From: an uncultured Desulfosarcina sp.
GTDB taxonomy: Bacteria; Desulfobacterota; Desulfobacteria; Desulfobacterales; Desulfosarcinaceae
Reading direction: 5' to 3'
NCBI RefSeq assembly: GCF_963668215.1
Contig: NZ_OY764190.1
Span: 6,200,001-6,264,000 of the forward strand
DNA length: 64,000 bases
Below are positions 8,701 through 16,715 of the stretch, piece by piece (positions within the stretch are counted from its first letter, which is position 1; every line of letters starts with the position of its first letter). Position numbers and translations under genes: made by a program. Under the pieces are notes generated by a model that saw only the letters and a list, made by a program, of their open reading frames with translations, had not been told where the DNA came from and made no database searches.

Positions 8701-9645
8701 TCAGTCTTCCAATCGAACCCACGCCAGGGTTTTCTCCAACCCCTGGCGAAGGCCGACTTCGGGCAAGAATGCCAGCTCCCGGTGAATCGCCCCGATATCG
8801 GAAACCGAGTCACGGATGTCGCCCGGACGCGGGGGGGCGAACTCCGGCTCGAGTTCGGTGCCCGCGATGTTTCCGATCAGATCCCAGAGTTCACGGATGC
8901 GGATCGATTCCCCCCGGCCCACGTTAAACACCTTGCCGGCGGCTTCTGCCTTGCCGGCGGCCGCCAGATTGGCCCGCACCACATCCTTGACATAGACGAA
9001 GTCGCGGGTCTGGCCGCCGTCGCCGTAGATCGTCGGCGCCTGACCGGCGGCCGCCTTGGTCATGAAGATGGAAATTACGCCCGAGTAAGGCGAGGATGGG
9101 TCCTGCCGAGGGCCGAAGACATTGAAATATCTCAGGCAAACGGTTTCCAACCCGTAAAGCCGGCCGAACACCGAGGCGTAAAATTCTCCGGTAAGCTTTT
9201 GCACCGCATAGGGGCTCAAGGGCATGGGGGCCATGTCTTCGGTTTTGGGCAAACGGGGATCGTCGCCGTAAACCGCCGAAGAACTGGCCATGACCGCCCG
9301 CCGGACACCGGCCCGCCGGCAGGCATCCAGGACGCGGACCGTCCCCAGGCCATTGACCTCGCAGGAATGAGGCGGGTCCTCGACGGACTGGGTTACCGAC
9401 ACCACCGCAGCCTGATGGAAAACCACTTCGCACCCTTCGATGACCCGATCCAGGAGCGCGGCATCGCGAATGTCACCGTGAACGAAATCGATGCGATCTC
9501 CCAAGTGATCGATGTTGCTGCGATGCCCGGTGGACAGGTTGTCCAGAACCGTGACCCGGCAACCGCTTTCCACGAGCGCATCGGTCAGGTGAGACCCGAT
9601 GAATCCCGCTCCCCCCGTAACCAGGGCGCGTTTGAACGCTTCCAT
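8701..9645 (-). CDS. NAD-dependent sugar-nucleotide epimerase (UDP-glucose/UDP-GlcNAc 4-epimerase type)
   Basis: 314 residues, an extended short-chain dehydrogenase/reductase. It has the NAD motif TGGAGFIGSH at 10-19, the catalytic serine region SSSAVYG near 121-127 and catalytic Y146/K150 in SPYAVQK. ETVCLRYFNVFGPRQDP is typical of UDP-sugar 4-epimerases of surface polysaccharide pathways. The exact sugar cannot be told from sequence. It stands alone between genes with no glycosyltransferase neighbours, so context gives no further hint. Confidence 0.85.
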   Translation of the reverse strand: MEAFKRALVTGGAGFIGSHLTDALVESGCRVTVLDNLSTGHRSNIDHLGDRIDFVHGDIRDAALLDRVIEGCEVVFHQAAVVSVTQSVEDPPHSCEVNGLGTVRVLDACRRAGVRRAVMASSSAVYGDDPRLPKTEDMAPMPLSPYAVQKLTGEFYASVFGRLYGLETVCLRYFNVFGPRQDPSSPYSGVISIFMTKAAAGQAPTIYGDGGQTRDFVYVKDVVRANLAAAGKAEAAGKVFNVGRGESIRIRELWDLIGNIAGTELEPEFAPPRPGDIRDSVSDIGAIHRELAFLPEVGLRQGLEKTLAWVRLED

Positions 9646-9764
9646 GAATACCGCTCCTTCCTCCCGGGCCCGGTCCGCAAAATCGTGAAAAGCGACTTGC
9701 CATGTTCCCGGACGTTGGTCTAAATAAAACGAATATCGATCAACCGGTTAAAAAAGCCCTTGTC

Positions 9765-9959
9765 ATGCAGCCAAACCAGACCATCTTTTGCCGCAACTGC
9801 AAATATTACTACATTACCTGGGATCCCGGCAAACCCCACGGATGCCGGGCCATGAACTTCAAAAGCCGGCAGCCGCCCAGCCTGGTCGTTCGCCGCAACT
9901 CGGGCACGGAGTGCCTGCGCTATACGCCGAAGAACGATCCGAACGACCGGGAGGGCTGA
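9765..9959 (+). CDS. Small Cys-containing conserved protein
   Basis: 64 residues from ATG 9765. Four cysteines (FCRNC, HGC, ECL) around a YYITWDPGKPHGCRAMNFKS core suggest a small zinc- or metal-binding fold. I recall similar short proteins with the ITWDPxxPHGCRAM core in deltaproteobacteria, but no function is known to me. A longer in-frame start at 9702 would add an unconserved 21-residue leader and lacks a better ribosome site. The gene converges on the AEC transporter gene seven bases away. Confidence 0.6.
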   Translation: MQPNQTIFCRNCKYYYITWDPGKPHGCRAMNFKSRQPPSLVVRRNSGTECLRYTPKNDPNDREG

Positions 9960-9965
9960 AACCGG

Positions 9966-10886
9966 TCATCCGACGCTCAGCCAGAAAACGAAGGTGGCCG
10001 CGGAAAACAAGGTGGTTGCCGAAATGGCGGCCACGGCGAAATCCGCATCCGCATTCATTTCTCTGGCCATGACATAGGCGATGGTAGCTGTGGGTGAAGC
10101 CAGGAGAATAATCGCCGGCAGCCAGTCCGCCGATGCCTGGCCCGCCAGGCGAAACAGCCCGAACCCGATGGCCGGCAACAGCAGCAGTTTAAAAAAGCAG
10201 GCGCCCGCAACGGCCGCCAGCCGTTTTCGCATACGGGTCATCGAAAGTGATCCGCCGATAATCAGCAGGGCCATGGGCAGGGCCAGCCCGCCCAGGATTT
10301 GCAGACTGCGGTCCAGCACCAGGGGCACGGGAAAACCGGTCAGGGAGAAAAAAATGCCTACAAGGGCGGATACGATCACCGGGTTGCCGACGATCTTGGC
10401 AACGAAAGCCCGGGTTCGACCGCCCGCAGCCGCTTGCCGGCTATGGGCCTGAAGGGTCACCACGGCCAAAAAATTCTGCAAGATCATGATAAAAGCGGCC
10501 ATGATGCTGGTCCGAGCCAGGCCCTCGCCCCCTAAATAGTAAAACGCCACGGCCAGTCCGATATACCCGAGATTCCCGTGAAAAGAGCATTGGATGAAGG
10601 CGGCGCGAATTTCCCGCGGCAGCTGCAGCAATATGGCTGTGCACCAGCACACGGCAAAAAGGGCGACAATGGCCGCCAGCGTCAGTCCGAGGACGATGGG
10701 GTTGAAATGAAGGGTCAGGGAAGCCTTGGCAATGGCCCTAAAAATCATGGCCGGGATGGCCAGATAATACACCAGCCGGTTGGCCGGCCCCATGAATGCC
10801 TCCGGCAAAAATCCCCTGCGCCTGGCGATGTTGCCCAGGGCCACAAGACTGAAGATGGGAATGATCGTGGCAACGATTTGCCCCAT
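9966..10886 (-). CDS. AEC (auxin efflux carrier) family transporter
   Basis: 306 residues with about ten hydrophobic helices arranged as two five-helix halves, and the family pattern of conserved small residues (NxLVYYLAIPAMIF near 35-49, SFHGNLGYIGL near 101-111, LALPMALLIIGGSL near 205-218). AEC proteins are inner-membrane carriers for organic anions such as malate or malonate. The substrate is not predictable here. It is single and divergent from the MoaD/ThiS gene. Confidence 0.85.
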   Translation of the reverse strand: MGQIVATIIPIFSLVALGNIARRRGFLPEAFMGPANRLVYYLAIPAMIFRAIAKASLTLHFNPIVLGLTLAAIVALFAVCWCTAILLQLPREIRAAFIQCSFHGNLGYIGLAVAFYYLGGEGLARTSIMAAFIMILQNFLAVVTLQAHSRQAAAGGRTRAFVAKIVGNPVIVSALVGIFFSLTGFPVPLVLDRSLQILGGLALPMALLIIGGSLSMTRMRKRLAAVAGACFFKLLLLPAIGFGLFRLAGQASADWLPAIILLASPTATIAYVMAREMNADADFAVAAISATTLFSAATFVFWLSVG

Positions 10887-11089
10887 AATACGCGTCTATC
10901 CTCTCTTATCGAACGACCGGCCAATGCGTTGCCGTTCTCTTTTCCGAACCAGGATGATGGCATAAGGGCCATGGAAAAGCAACGCTGCACGGCGGCTCGG
11001 CATCCAAACCGATTCTTGACGGCAGGGCTTTTCCGATTTAATCATAACGATGTTAAGACGGCAACAAATCAACCCATCGGGAAAGCCCC

Positions 11090-11326
11090 ATGAGCACAGC
11101 CCACATTCAACTCAAACTCTTCGCCGGCCTGGCCCCCTTTGCACCGGAAAACGCGGATCGGGTGCCCATCGAACCCGGTGTGTCCGTTGAGGGTCTTCTC
11201 CGGCAATTGGACGTTCCCTGCGAAAAGGCCCACCTCATTTTTATCGACGGCATCAAATGCTCGCTGGCGTCACGGCTGAAAGGCGGCGAGCGGGTGGGAA
11301 TCTTCCCCCCCGTGGCCGGGGGGTGA
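11090..11326 (+). CDS. MoaD/ThiS family sulfur-carrier protein
   Basis: 78 residues with a ubiquitin-like fold pattern ending in Gly-Gly (PPVAGG), the thiocarboxylate-forming tail of MoaD and ThiS. These carry sulfur for molybdopterin/tungstopterin or thiazole synthesis after adenylation by a MoeB/ThiF enzyme. The next gene, three bases on, encodes exactly such an activating enzyme. The bam cluster elsewhere in the window needs tungstopterin, so a role in metallopterin synthesis is a reasonable inference. Confidence 0.85.
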   Translation: MSTAHIQLKLFAGLAPFAPENADRVPIEPGVSVEGLLRQLDVPCEKAHLIFIDGIKCSLASRLKGGERVGIFPPVAGG

Positions 11327-11329
11327 AAC

Positions 11330-12190
11330 ATGCAGGACCCCATCGACGCCCTCCTGGACCGATTGGCCGAAGACGGCATGTTGGACGATGGCACGCCTTG
11401 CCGGACGATATCGGGCAGCCACACCATGCGCCTGTCCACCGAAACCGGCCTGCCCGGATGGCAGGTGGAAGTCCGGGCGCTTGAGAAAAAAATCCTGCCC
11501 GATCGCTACCTGCGCAACCGCAAATCGCTGAGCATGGAAGATCAGATCCGGCTGCTCAAAGCCCATGTTTGTATCGTGGGCCTGGGCGGCCTGGGCGGCC
11601 TGGTCACCGAATCCTTGGCCCGCATGGGGGTCGGCCGGTTAAAACTGGTGGACGGCGATGGGTTTGAACCCCACAACCTCAACCGGCAGCTGCTCAGCAC
11701 GATCGGCACCATCGGCGCGTCCAAAGCCGAAGCCGCCGCCCGCCGGGTGGCGGCGATCCATCCCGGAATCGAGGCGGCCGCCGTTGGCCAGGCCCTTTCA
11801 CCGTCAAACGCCCTTGGTATCCTAAGCGGCTGCGACCTGGCCGTCGATTGCCTGGACAACATCCCCTCCCGGTTCGCCCTGGCAGCGGCGGCCGTTGAAA
11901 CCACCATTCCCATGGTTTCGGCCGCCGTGGCCGGGCTGTTTGGGCACGTCACCACCCTGTTTCCCGACGGCCCGGGCCTGGACGGCATCTACGGTCCTCC
12001 GGACCCGCACCGGGCTTTTACGGGAGAAGAAATCCGCCTGGGCTGCCTGGCCCCGGCGGTCAACGTAATGGCCTCGCTGGAGTGCGCCGAAGTTCTCAAG
12101 GTGCTCCTGAATCGTCCGGGCACCCTGCGAAATCGATTGCTGGTGGTCGATCTGAACGACTACACCTTTGAAAAGCTTACGCTTTGCTGA
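11330..12190 (+). CDS. ThiF/MoeB/HesA family adenylyltransferase
   Basis: 286 residues. A leader of about 75 residues precedes the ThiF domain: GLGGLGGLVTESLARMGVG (the ATP-binding glycine loop, about 84-102), VDGDGFEPHNLNRQLL with the Arg that helps adenylation, and DCLDNIPSR. These enzymes adenylate the C-terminal glycine of MoaD/ThiS. The CxxC zinc pairs of full MoeB are not evident. It is cotranscribed with the carrier gene (three-base gap) and probably acts on it. Confidence 0.85.
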   Translation: MQDPIDALLDRLAEDGMLDDGTPCRTISGSHTMRLSTETGLPGWQVEVRALEKKILPDRYLRNRKSLSMEDQIRLLKAHVCIVGLGGLGGLVTESLARMGVGRLKLVDGDGFEPHNLNRQLLSTIGTIGASKAEAAARRVAAIHPGIEAAAVGQALSPSNALGILSGCDLAVDCLDNIPSRFALAAAAVETTIPMVSAAVAGLFGHVTTLFPDGPGLDGIYGPPDPHRAFTGEEIRLGCLAPAVNVMASLECAEVLKVLLNRPGTLRNRLLVVDLNDYTFEKLTLC

Positions 12191-12540
12191 ACCCGCCGTT
12201 GCTATCAATCATAAATGCTTAATCTGCCCCGAACCGATCCTTGATCCGGTTGGAAGCGTTTTTTCCCGAAAGCTTTCCCCCTGCCTGAACGCCTTCATCG
12301 TTGCACATCATTTGTAAAATATTTTGTATTCAGTGTTTAAGTTTTATTTATTTCAGCCGAAAAAATGACCAGGAACACCCCGAACGAACAGGTATTTCCG
12401 GTTGCGTCGGCAAGAAGGAATGAAGCCCTATATACCGGCATGGTTTACCGTGAGAGCGAACGAGGAGCCCTTTTGCCATCTATTTCGTTTATTCGCAATG
12501 TCCTTGACTTGACCGCAATAGAAATCCAAGGAGGCCTTCA
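12191..12540. other. Intergenic region upstream of the chemoreceptor
   Basis: A non-coding stretch: AT-rich in the middle (about 12300-12370), with a possible terminator at its left end and a strong AAGGAGG ribosome site at its right end. I see no further structure. Confidence 0.35.
12232..12265 (+). terminator. Possible terminator after the MoaD-ThiF pair
   Basis: AACCG and CGGTT form a short stem around an ATCCTTGATC loop, followed after GGAAGCG by six T residues. The stem is short and the T tract is displaced, so this is tentative. Confidence 0.3.
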
Positions 12541-14694
12541 ATGAGCGTCAACAAGAAGATCATCATCGTATCCCTGTCCGGACTGCTGCTATTGGGCATC
12601 GTCGCCGTGCTTTTTTCCATGCGCACATTGAAGCAGCGCAGCGTGGCCGAGGCTGCATCCGCCCGCTCCATGATGATGGAAGAAAAAAAAGGCAAACTCC
12701 AGGACCTGATCAGGAACACCTACGCCATTGTCCAGGCCCACTATAACTACGCCCATGACCCGGAAAAGATAGCCGCCACCTACAAAAAGCAGCTGAAAAG
12801 CATCGTGGATGTCGCTTTCAAAACCGTCGAGCAGGTACACGCCCGCATGGACCTTACGGACGCTGAAAAAATGGGCCTGGCCGCGCAACTCGTAGGCGCT
12901 ATGCGCTACAACGAAAACGACTACCTCTGGATCAATGACATGGGCCCCAAAATGGTCATGCACCCCATCAACCCGGCCCTCAACGGCAAGGACTTGTCCG
13001 CGTTCAAGGACCCGGAAGGCAAAAAACTGTTCGTCGAATTCGTCAACGTCTGTCGCAAAAATGGCGAAGGCACCGTCGAGTACCTCTGGCCCAAACCGGG
13101 CCATGACCGGCCCGTGGCCAAGCTCTCCTATATTAAACTGTTCAAACCCTGGGGCTGGGTAATCGGGACCGGCGTCTATCTGGAGGCCGCCGAGCAGCAG
13201 TTCATGGAGGATGCCAAAAAAGCCGTCGCCCAACTGCGCTATGGATCGAAGGGAGAGGACTACTTCTGGATCAACGACATGGGCCCCAAAATGATCATGC
13301 ACCCCATGAAACCGGCCCTCGACGGCACAGACCTTTCCAATAACAAAGATCCCAACGGTAAAAGGCTGTTTGTGGAATGTGTCAATGTCTGTCGGGACAA
13401 GGGAGAAGGCTTCGTGGACTATATGTGGCCCCTGCCCGGCCATCAGGAGCCTGTCCCCAAGCTTTCCTACGTTAAATTGTTCAAACCCTGGGGCTGGGTC
13501 GTGGGCACGGGCATTTATCTCGACGATGTGGACAAGGCCGTGGCCGCCAAGGAAGCGGAAATCGCATCGGCCATCGCCGCCCAGCGCAACGGCCTGATCC
13601 TGGTCATTCTCGTTCTGCTGGTATTTACCGGTATCGGTGTTGCCCTGCTCGGCAAACGGATCACGCGCCCCATCGTCATCGCATCCGACATGCTCAGGGA
13701 CATCGCCCAGGGAGAAGGCGACCTGACGCGCCGCATGGAGGTCAGCAGCAAGGATGAGGTCGGCGAAATGGCCAAATGGTTTAACGTATTCGCGGAAAAC
13801 ATTCAGAAAATCATCTCGTCGGTCCAGGGCAATGCCCGCCAGGTCAATGACTCCTCCGCCGAATTGAACGCCATCGCGGAGCAGACGTCAACCAATGCCA
13901 ACGAAACCTCCGACAAGGCCAACACCGTAGCCGCCGCCACGGAGGAAATGAGCGCCAACATGAACAGTGTGGCCGCCGCCATGGAGGAGGCCGCCACCAA
14001 TGTCGGCATGGTGGCATCGGCTGCCGAGGAAATGACGGCAACCATCAACGAAATCGCCCAGAACACGGAAAAGGCCCGCGGGATCGCCGGCGGCGCCGTG
14101 GACCAGGCGGCCAACGCATCATCTCAGGTGGCCGAACTGGGCTCGGCTGCCCAGGAAATCGGCAAGGTCATCGAAACCATCACCGAGATCTCCGAACAGG
14201 TCAACCTGCTGGCCCTCAACGCCACCATCGAAGCGGCCCGGGCCGGCGAGGCCGGTAAGGGCTTTGCCGTGGTGGCCAACGAGATCAAGGAATTGGCCCG
14301 TCAAACTGCAGAGGCCACCGGAGAGATCAAATCCAGGATCGAAAGCATTCAGAATTCCACGGATGGAACGGTGACCGAAATCGGCAACATCACCCGGGTC
14401 GTGAACGAAGTCAACGACATTGTCTCCACCATTGCCACCGCCGTGGAAGAACAGAGCGTCACCACCAACGAAATCGCCAGCAATGTCTCCCAGGCAGCCC
14501 AGGGCATCGAGGAAGTCAACGAGAATGTGGCCCAGAGTTCCACGGTCTCCTCGGAGATTTCCAAGGACATTGCAGAGGTCACCCGGGCGTCGGGAGAAAT
14601 TTCCAACAGCAGCGAGCAGATCAGCATGAGCGCCGAGTCGCTCAATCAATTGGCCCAGCAGCTCAACGATATGGTAGGACGGTTCAAGGTCTAA
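12541..14694 (+). CDS. Methyl-accepting chemotaxis protein with tandem Cache domains
   Basis: 717 residues. TM1 is at about 7-27. The periplasmic part holds two near-identical single-Cache (sCache_2) modules: about 126-208 and 241-322 both read WINDMGPKMxMHP, then LSYxKLFKPWGWVxGTGxYL. TM2 is at about 350-370, HAMP about 372-425, and a full signalling domain to the end with the hairpin tip EQVNLLALNATIEAARAGEAGKGFAVVANEI (key residues only). Such Cache domains usually bind small carboxylates or similar metabolites. AAGGAGG precedes ATG 12541. It appears monocistronic. Confidence 0.93.
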   Translation: MSVNKKIIIVSLSGLLLLGIVAVLFSMRTLKQRSVAEAASARSMMMEEKKGKLQDLIRNTYAIVQAHYNYAHDPEKIAATYKKQLKSIVDVAFKTVEQVHARMDLTDAEKMGLAAQLVGAMRYNENDYLWINDMGPKMVMHPINPALNGKDLSAFKDPEGKKLFVEFVNVCRKNGEGTVEYLWPKPGHDRPVAKLSYIKLFKPWGWVIGTGVYLEAAEQQFMEDAKKAVAQLRYGSKGEDYFWINDMGPKMIMHPMKPALDGTDLSNNKDPNGKRLFVECVNVCRDKGEGFVDYMWPLPGHQEPVPKLSYVKLFKPWGWVVGTGIYLDDVDKAVAAKEAEIASAIAAQRNGLILVILVLLVFTGIGVALLGKRITRPIVIASDMLRDIAQGEGDLTRRMEVSSKDEVGEMAKWFNVFAENIQKIISSVQGNARQVNDSSAELNAIAEQTSTNANETSDKANTVAAATEEMSANMNSVAAAMEEAATNVGMVASAAEEMTATINEIAQNTEKARGIAGGAVDQAANASSQVAELGSAAQEIGKVIETITEISEQVNLLALNATIEAARAGEAGKGFAVVANEIKELARQTAEATGEIKSRIESIQNSTDGTVTEIGNITRVVNEVNDIVSTIATAVEEQSVTTNEIASNVSQAAQGIEEVNENVAQSSTVSSEISKDIAEVTRASGEISNSSEQISMSAESLNQLAQQLNDMVGRFKV

Positions 14695-14764
14695 TACTCA
14701 AACCGTTGCCACCATATCGGACGAAATCGAAGCCCGTTGTTGCCGGTTGGCACGTTCAAGGGAC

Positions 14765-16498
14765 TCAGCCCTTGATGATTCTTGGCAAAATCATCTGATG
14801 CTGGGGGCAGATCGATTTCGGGTTCTGGTAGACCGCCCCGGCAAAGGCCAGCAGGTATTGGCGCAAATTGTTCATCTGCACCACCTCGTCCACCAGCCCG
14901 TGCTCGGCGCAGTAGATCGGTCTTGAGTTGTCGTGATACTCCTGGGCCATCTGGTTCATCTTGTCGATCACCGGCTGCAGTGACCGTCCGGCGTCCTTCT
15001 CTTTGACCAGCCGCCGGGAGTAACTGGCCGCAGCGGCGGTCTCCCCATGCATCACGTAGATCTCGGTTGTGGGCAGCCCCAGGGTGAAAGCGTTGTGCCG
15101 GTTGGCCGTGGGGCCGCCCATGACGTAATGAGCCGCGGCGGTCCCCTTGCGCAGCACCACCAGCATCTGGGGCACGTCGGTCTGCTGGATGGAGTAGATC
15201 AGGCTCTGGCCCAGCCCCAGCAGTTCGGCCTTCTCGGCGATGTCGCCCACATCGATGCCGGAGGTGTCCTGGAACCAGACGATGGGAACCCGGTCCCGGC
15301 CGCAGAGGGTCACGAACTCGTTCATCTTGATCAGGCCCTGGCGGTAGAGCTTGCCGCCGATGCCCGGATAGTCGGCATACTCGGGATACCCTTCCCCCAG
15401 CCAGCCCTGGCGGTTGCCGATGCAGCCCACCAGAAATCCGCCCAGCTTGACCAGGCCGGTGTAAATCTCCGGCCCGTAGTCCGGACGGAACTCCATATGT
15501 TCGCTGCCGTCCACCAGCCGGGCCAGCACTTCGTCAAAGCTGTACATCTGCTTCTGGTTGAAAGGAATCAGGCGGTACAGATCGTCGGCCTTGAACATGG
15601 GCTCCTTGGGCTTCGCCACCCGAAAAAACTTGCTCTTGTAGGCCGGCATGTCCGCCATGTACGCTTTCAGACCGTCCAGCACGCCGGTCTCTTCTTCATA
15701 CACATAGCGGAAGAATCCGGTCGCGTCGTGGTGGACGCTCACCGATCCGGGCGGTTTGGCCTTGTACTGCTTGGCCGCGGCGATCAGGGCCTCGGCGCCC
15801 TCTTCGTCGAAATACCCCTTGGGAGACATGCCGCTCAGGATGCCGCCGCCGCCTACGGCGATGTTGCAGTTTTTATGGGCAAACAGAATCGTGGGACTGA
15901 TGCCCTGGTAGCCGCCGCCGGCCGGGTTGGTGCCGTAAATGCCGGCCAGCACCGGAATGCCAAGCTGGTTCAGTTCGGCATGGCGAAAGAAGGCGGTTCC
16001 GGAGCCGCGGCGGTTGGCGTAGAACTTTTCCTGTTCGGGCAGCTTTACCCCGCTGCAGTTGACCAGCCAGACCAGAGGGATGTTGAGCCGTTTGGAAAGG
16101 TTGGTCACCCGCAGGATGTTCTCCGGCTGGCCGGCCACCCAGGCGCCGGCCAGATACTTGTTGTCGAAACCGATGACCACGCACCATTTTTTGGATATTC
16201 TCGCCAGGCCGTCGAAGACGTTGGTATGGCCTTCGGCATTGCCTTCGGGATTGAATAAGGTGTGCAGCGGGCACCAGGTGCCCGGATCGATCAGGTAGTT
16301 GATGCGCTGCCAGACCGTCATCTGGCCGCGGGCATTGATCTTCTCTTCGGGAAAGCCGGCGGTCTTGACCTTCTGCACGGCCGCTTTGACCGCATCCTCC
16401 ACTTCTCCGATCTGGCGGACATTTTCCTCGGTGCTTTTAATCTGCCCTTCGTTCAGTTCCCGGCCAAACGTGGGCATCTTCTCAAAATAGGGTCGCAT
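14765..16498 (-). CDS. gcdA: Glutaconyl-CoA decarboxylase carboxyltransferase subunit (GcdA-like)
   Basis: 577 residues, a biotin-dependent carboxyltransferase with two crotonase-like halves (about 60-310 and 330-570). Length and landmarks (MTVWQRINYLIDPGTWCPLH, NPAGGGYQG, GGGGILSGMSPKGYFDEEG, QDTSGIDVGDIAEKAEL) fit the alpha subunit of sodium-pumping glutaconyl-CoA decarboxylase, which moves the carboxyl group of glutaconyl-CoA to biotin and leaves crotonyl-CoA. The membrane (GcdB) and biotin (GcdC) subunits are not in the window. It is the last gene of the 2-oxoacid/glutaryl-CoA operon. Confidence 0.87.
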   Translation of the reverse strand: MRPYFEKMPTFGRELNEGQIKSTEENVRQIGEVEDAVKAAVQKVKTAGFPEEKINARGQMTVWQRINYLIDPGTWCPLHTLFNPEGNAEGHTNVFDGLARISKKWCVVIGFDNKYLAGAWVAGQPENILRVTNLSKRLNIPLVWLVNCSGVKLPEQEKFYANRRGSGTAFFRHAELNQLGIPVLAGIYGTNPAGGGYQGISPTILFAHKNCNIAVGGGGILSGMSPKGYFDEEGAEALIAAAKQYKAKPPGSVSVHHDATGFFRYVYEEETGVLDGLKAYMADMPAYKSKFFRVAKPKEPMFKADDLYRLIPFNQKQMYSFDEVLARLVDGSEHMEFRPDYGPEIYTGLVKLGGFLVGCIGNRQGWLGEGYPEYADYPGIGGKLYRQGLIKMNEFVTLCGRDRVPIVWFQDTSGIDVGDIAEKAELLGLGQSLIYSIQQTDVPQMLVVLRKGTAAAHYVMGGPTANRHNAFTLGLPTTEIYVMHGETAAAASYSRRLVKEKDAGRSLQPVIDKMNQMAQEYHDNSRPIYCAEHGLVDEVVQMNNLRQYLLAFAGAVYQNPKSICPQHQMILPRIIKG

Positions 16499-16606
16499 TT
16501 ATAATTCCTGTTTCCTAAAAAATTTACCGCGCGCTCTCATACTCCGCGTGGGAGCGCCAATTGTTCTTTCATAGTGTTCGTTCAGAGCGGGTAGGTTGTG
16601 GTTCAG

Positions 16607-16694
16607 ATCAAGGCCGCAGGGCAAATGCAACCGCAGGCGTAGCAGCGCTACGTTGAGGATTTCATTTGCCTGAGAACGCCGATATGGACCGCAA
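16607..16694. repeat. Structured repeat, copy A (nested hairpins)
   Basis: Between the acyl-CoA dehydrogenase and gcdA. Outer arms GGCAAATG (16620-16627) and CATTTGCC (16663-16670) pair perfectly; an inner hairpin CGTAGC-AGC-GCTACG (16638-16652) sits inside. The linkers AACCGCAGG and TTGAGGATTT and the tail CGCCGATATGGA recur in copy B at about 41.3 kb, with different but again complementary stems. See findings. Confidence 0.75.
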
Positions 16695-16715
16695 GATGCC
16701 TGCTCTGGGCGGACA

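Noticed and set aside
9702..9959. Longer start for the small Cys-containing protein
   Set aside because: The extra 21 residues are unlike the conserved core, and ATG 9765 begins just before it.
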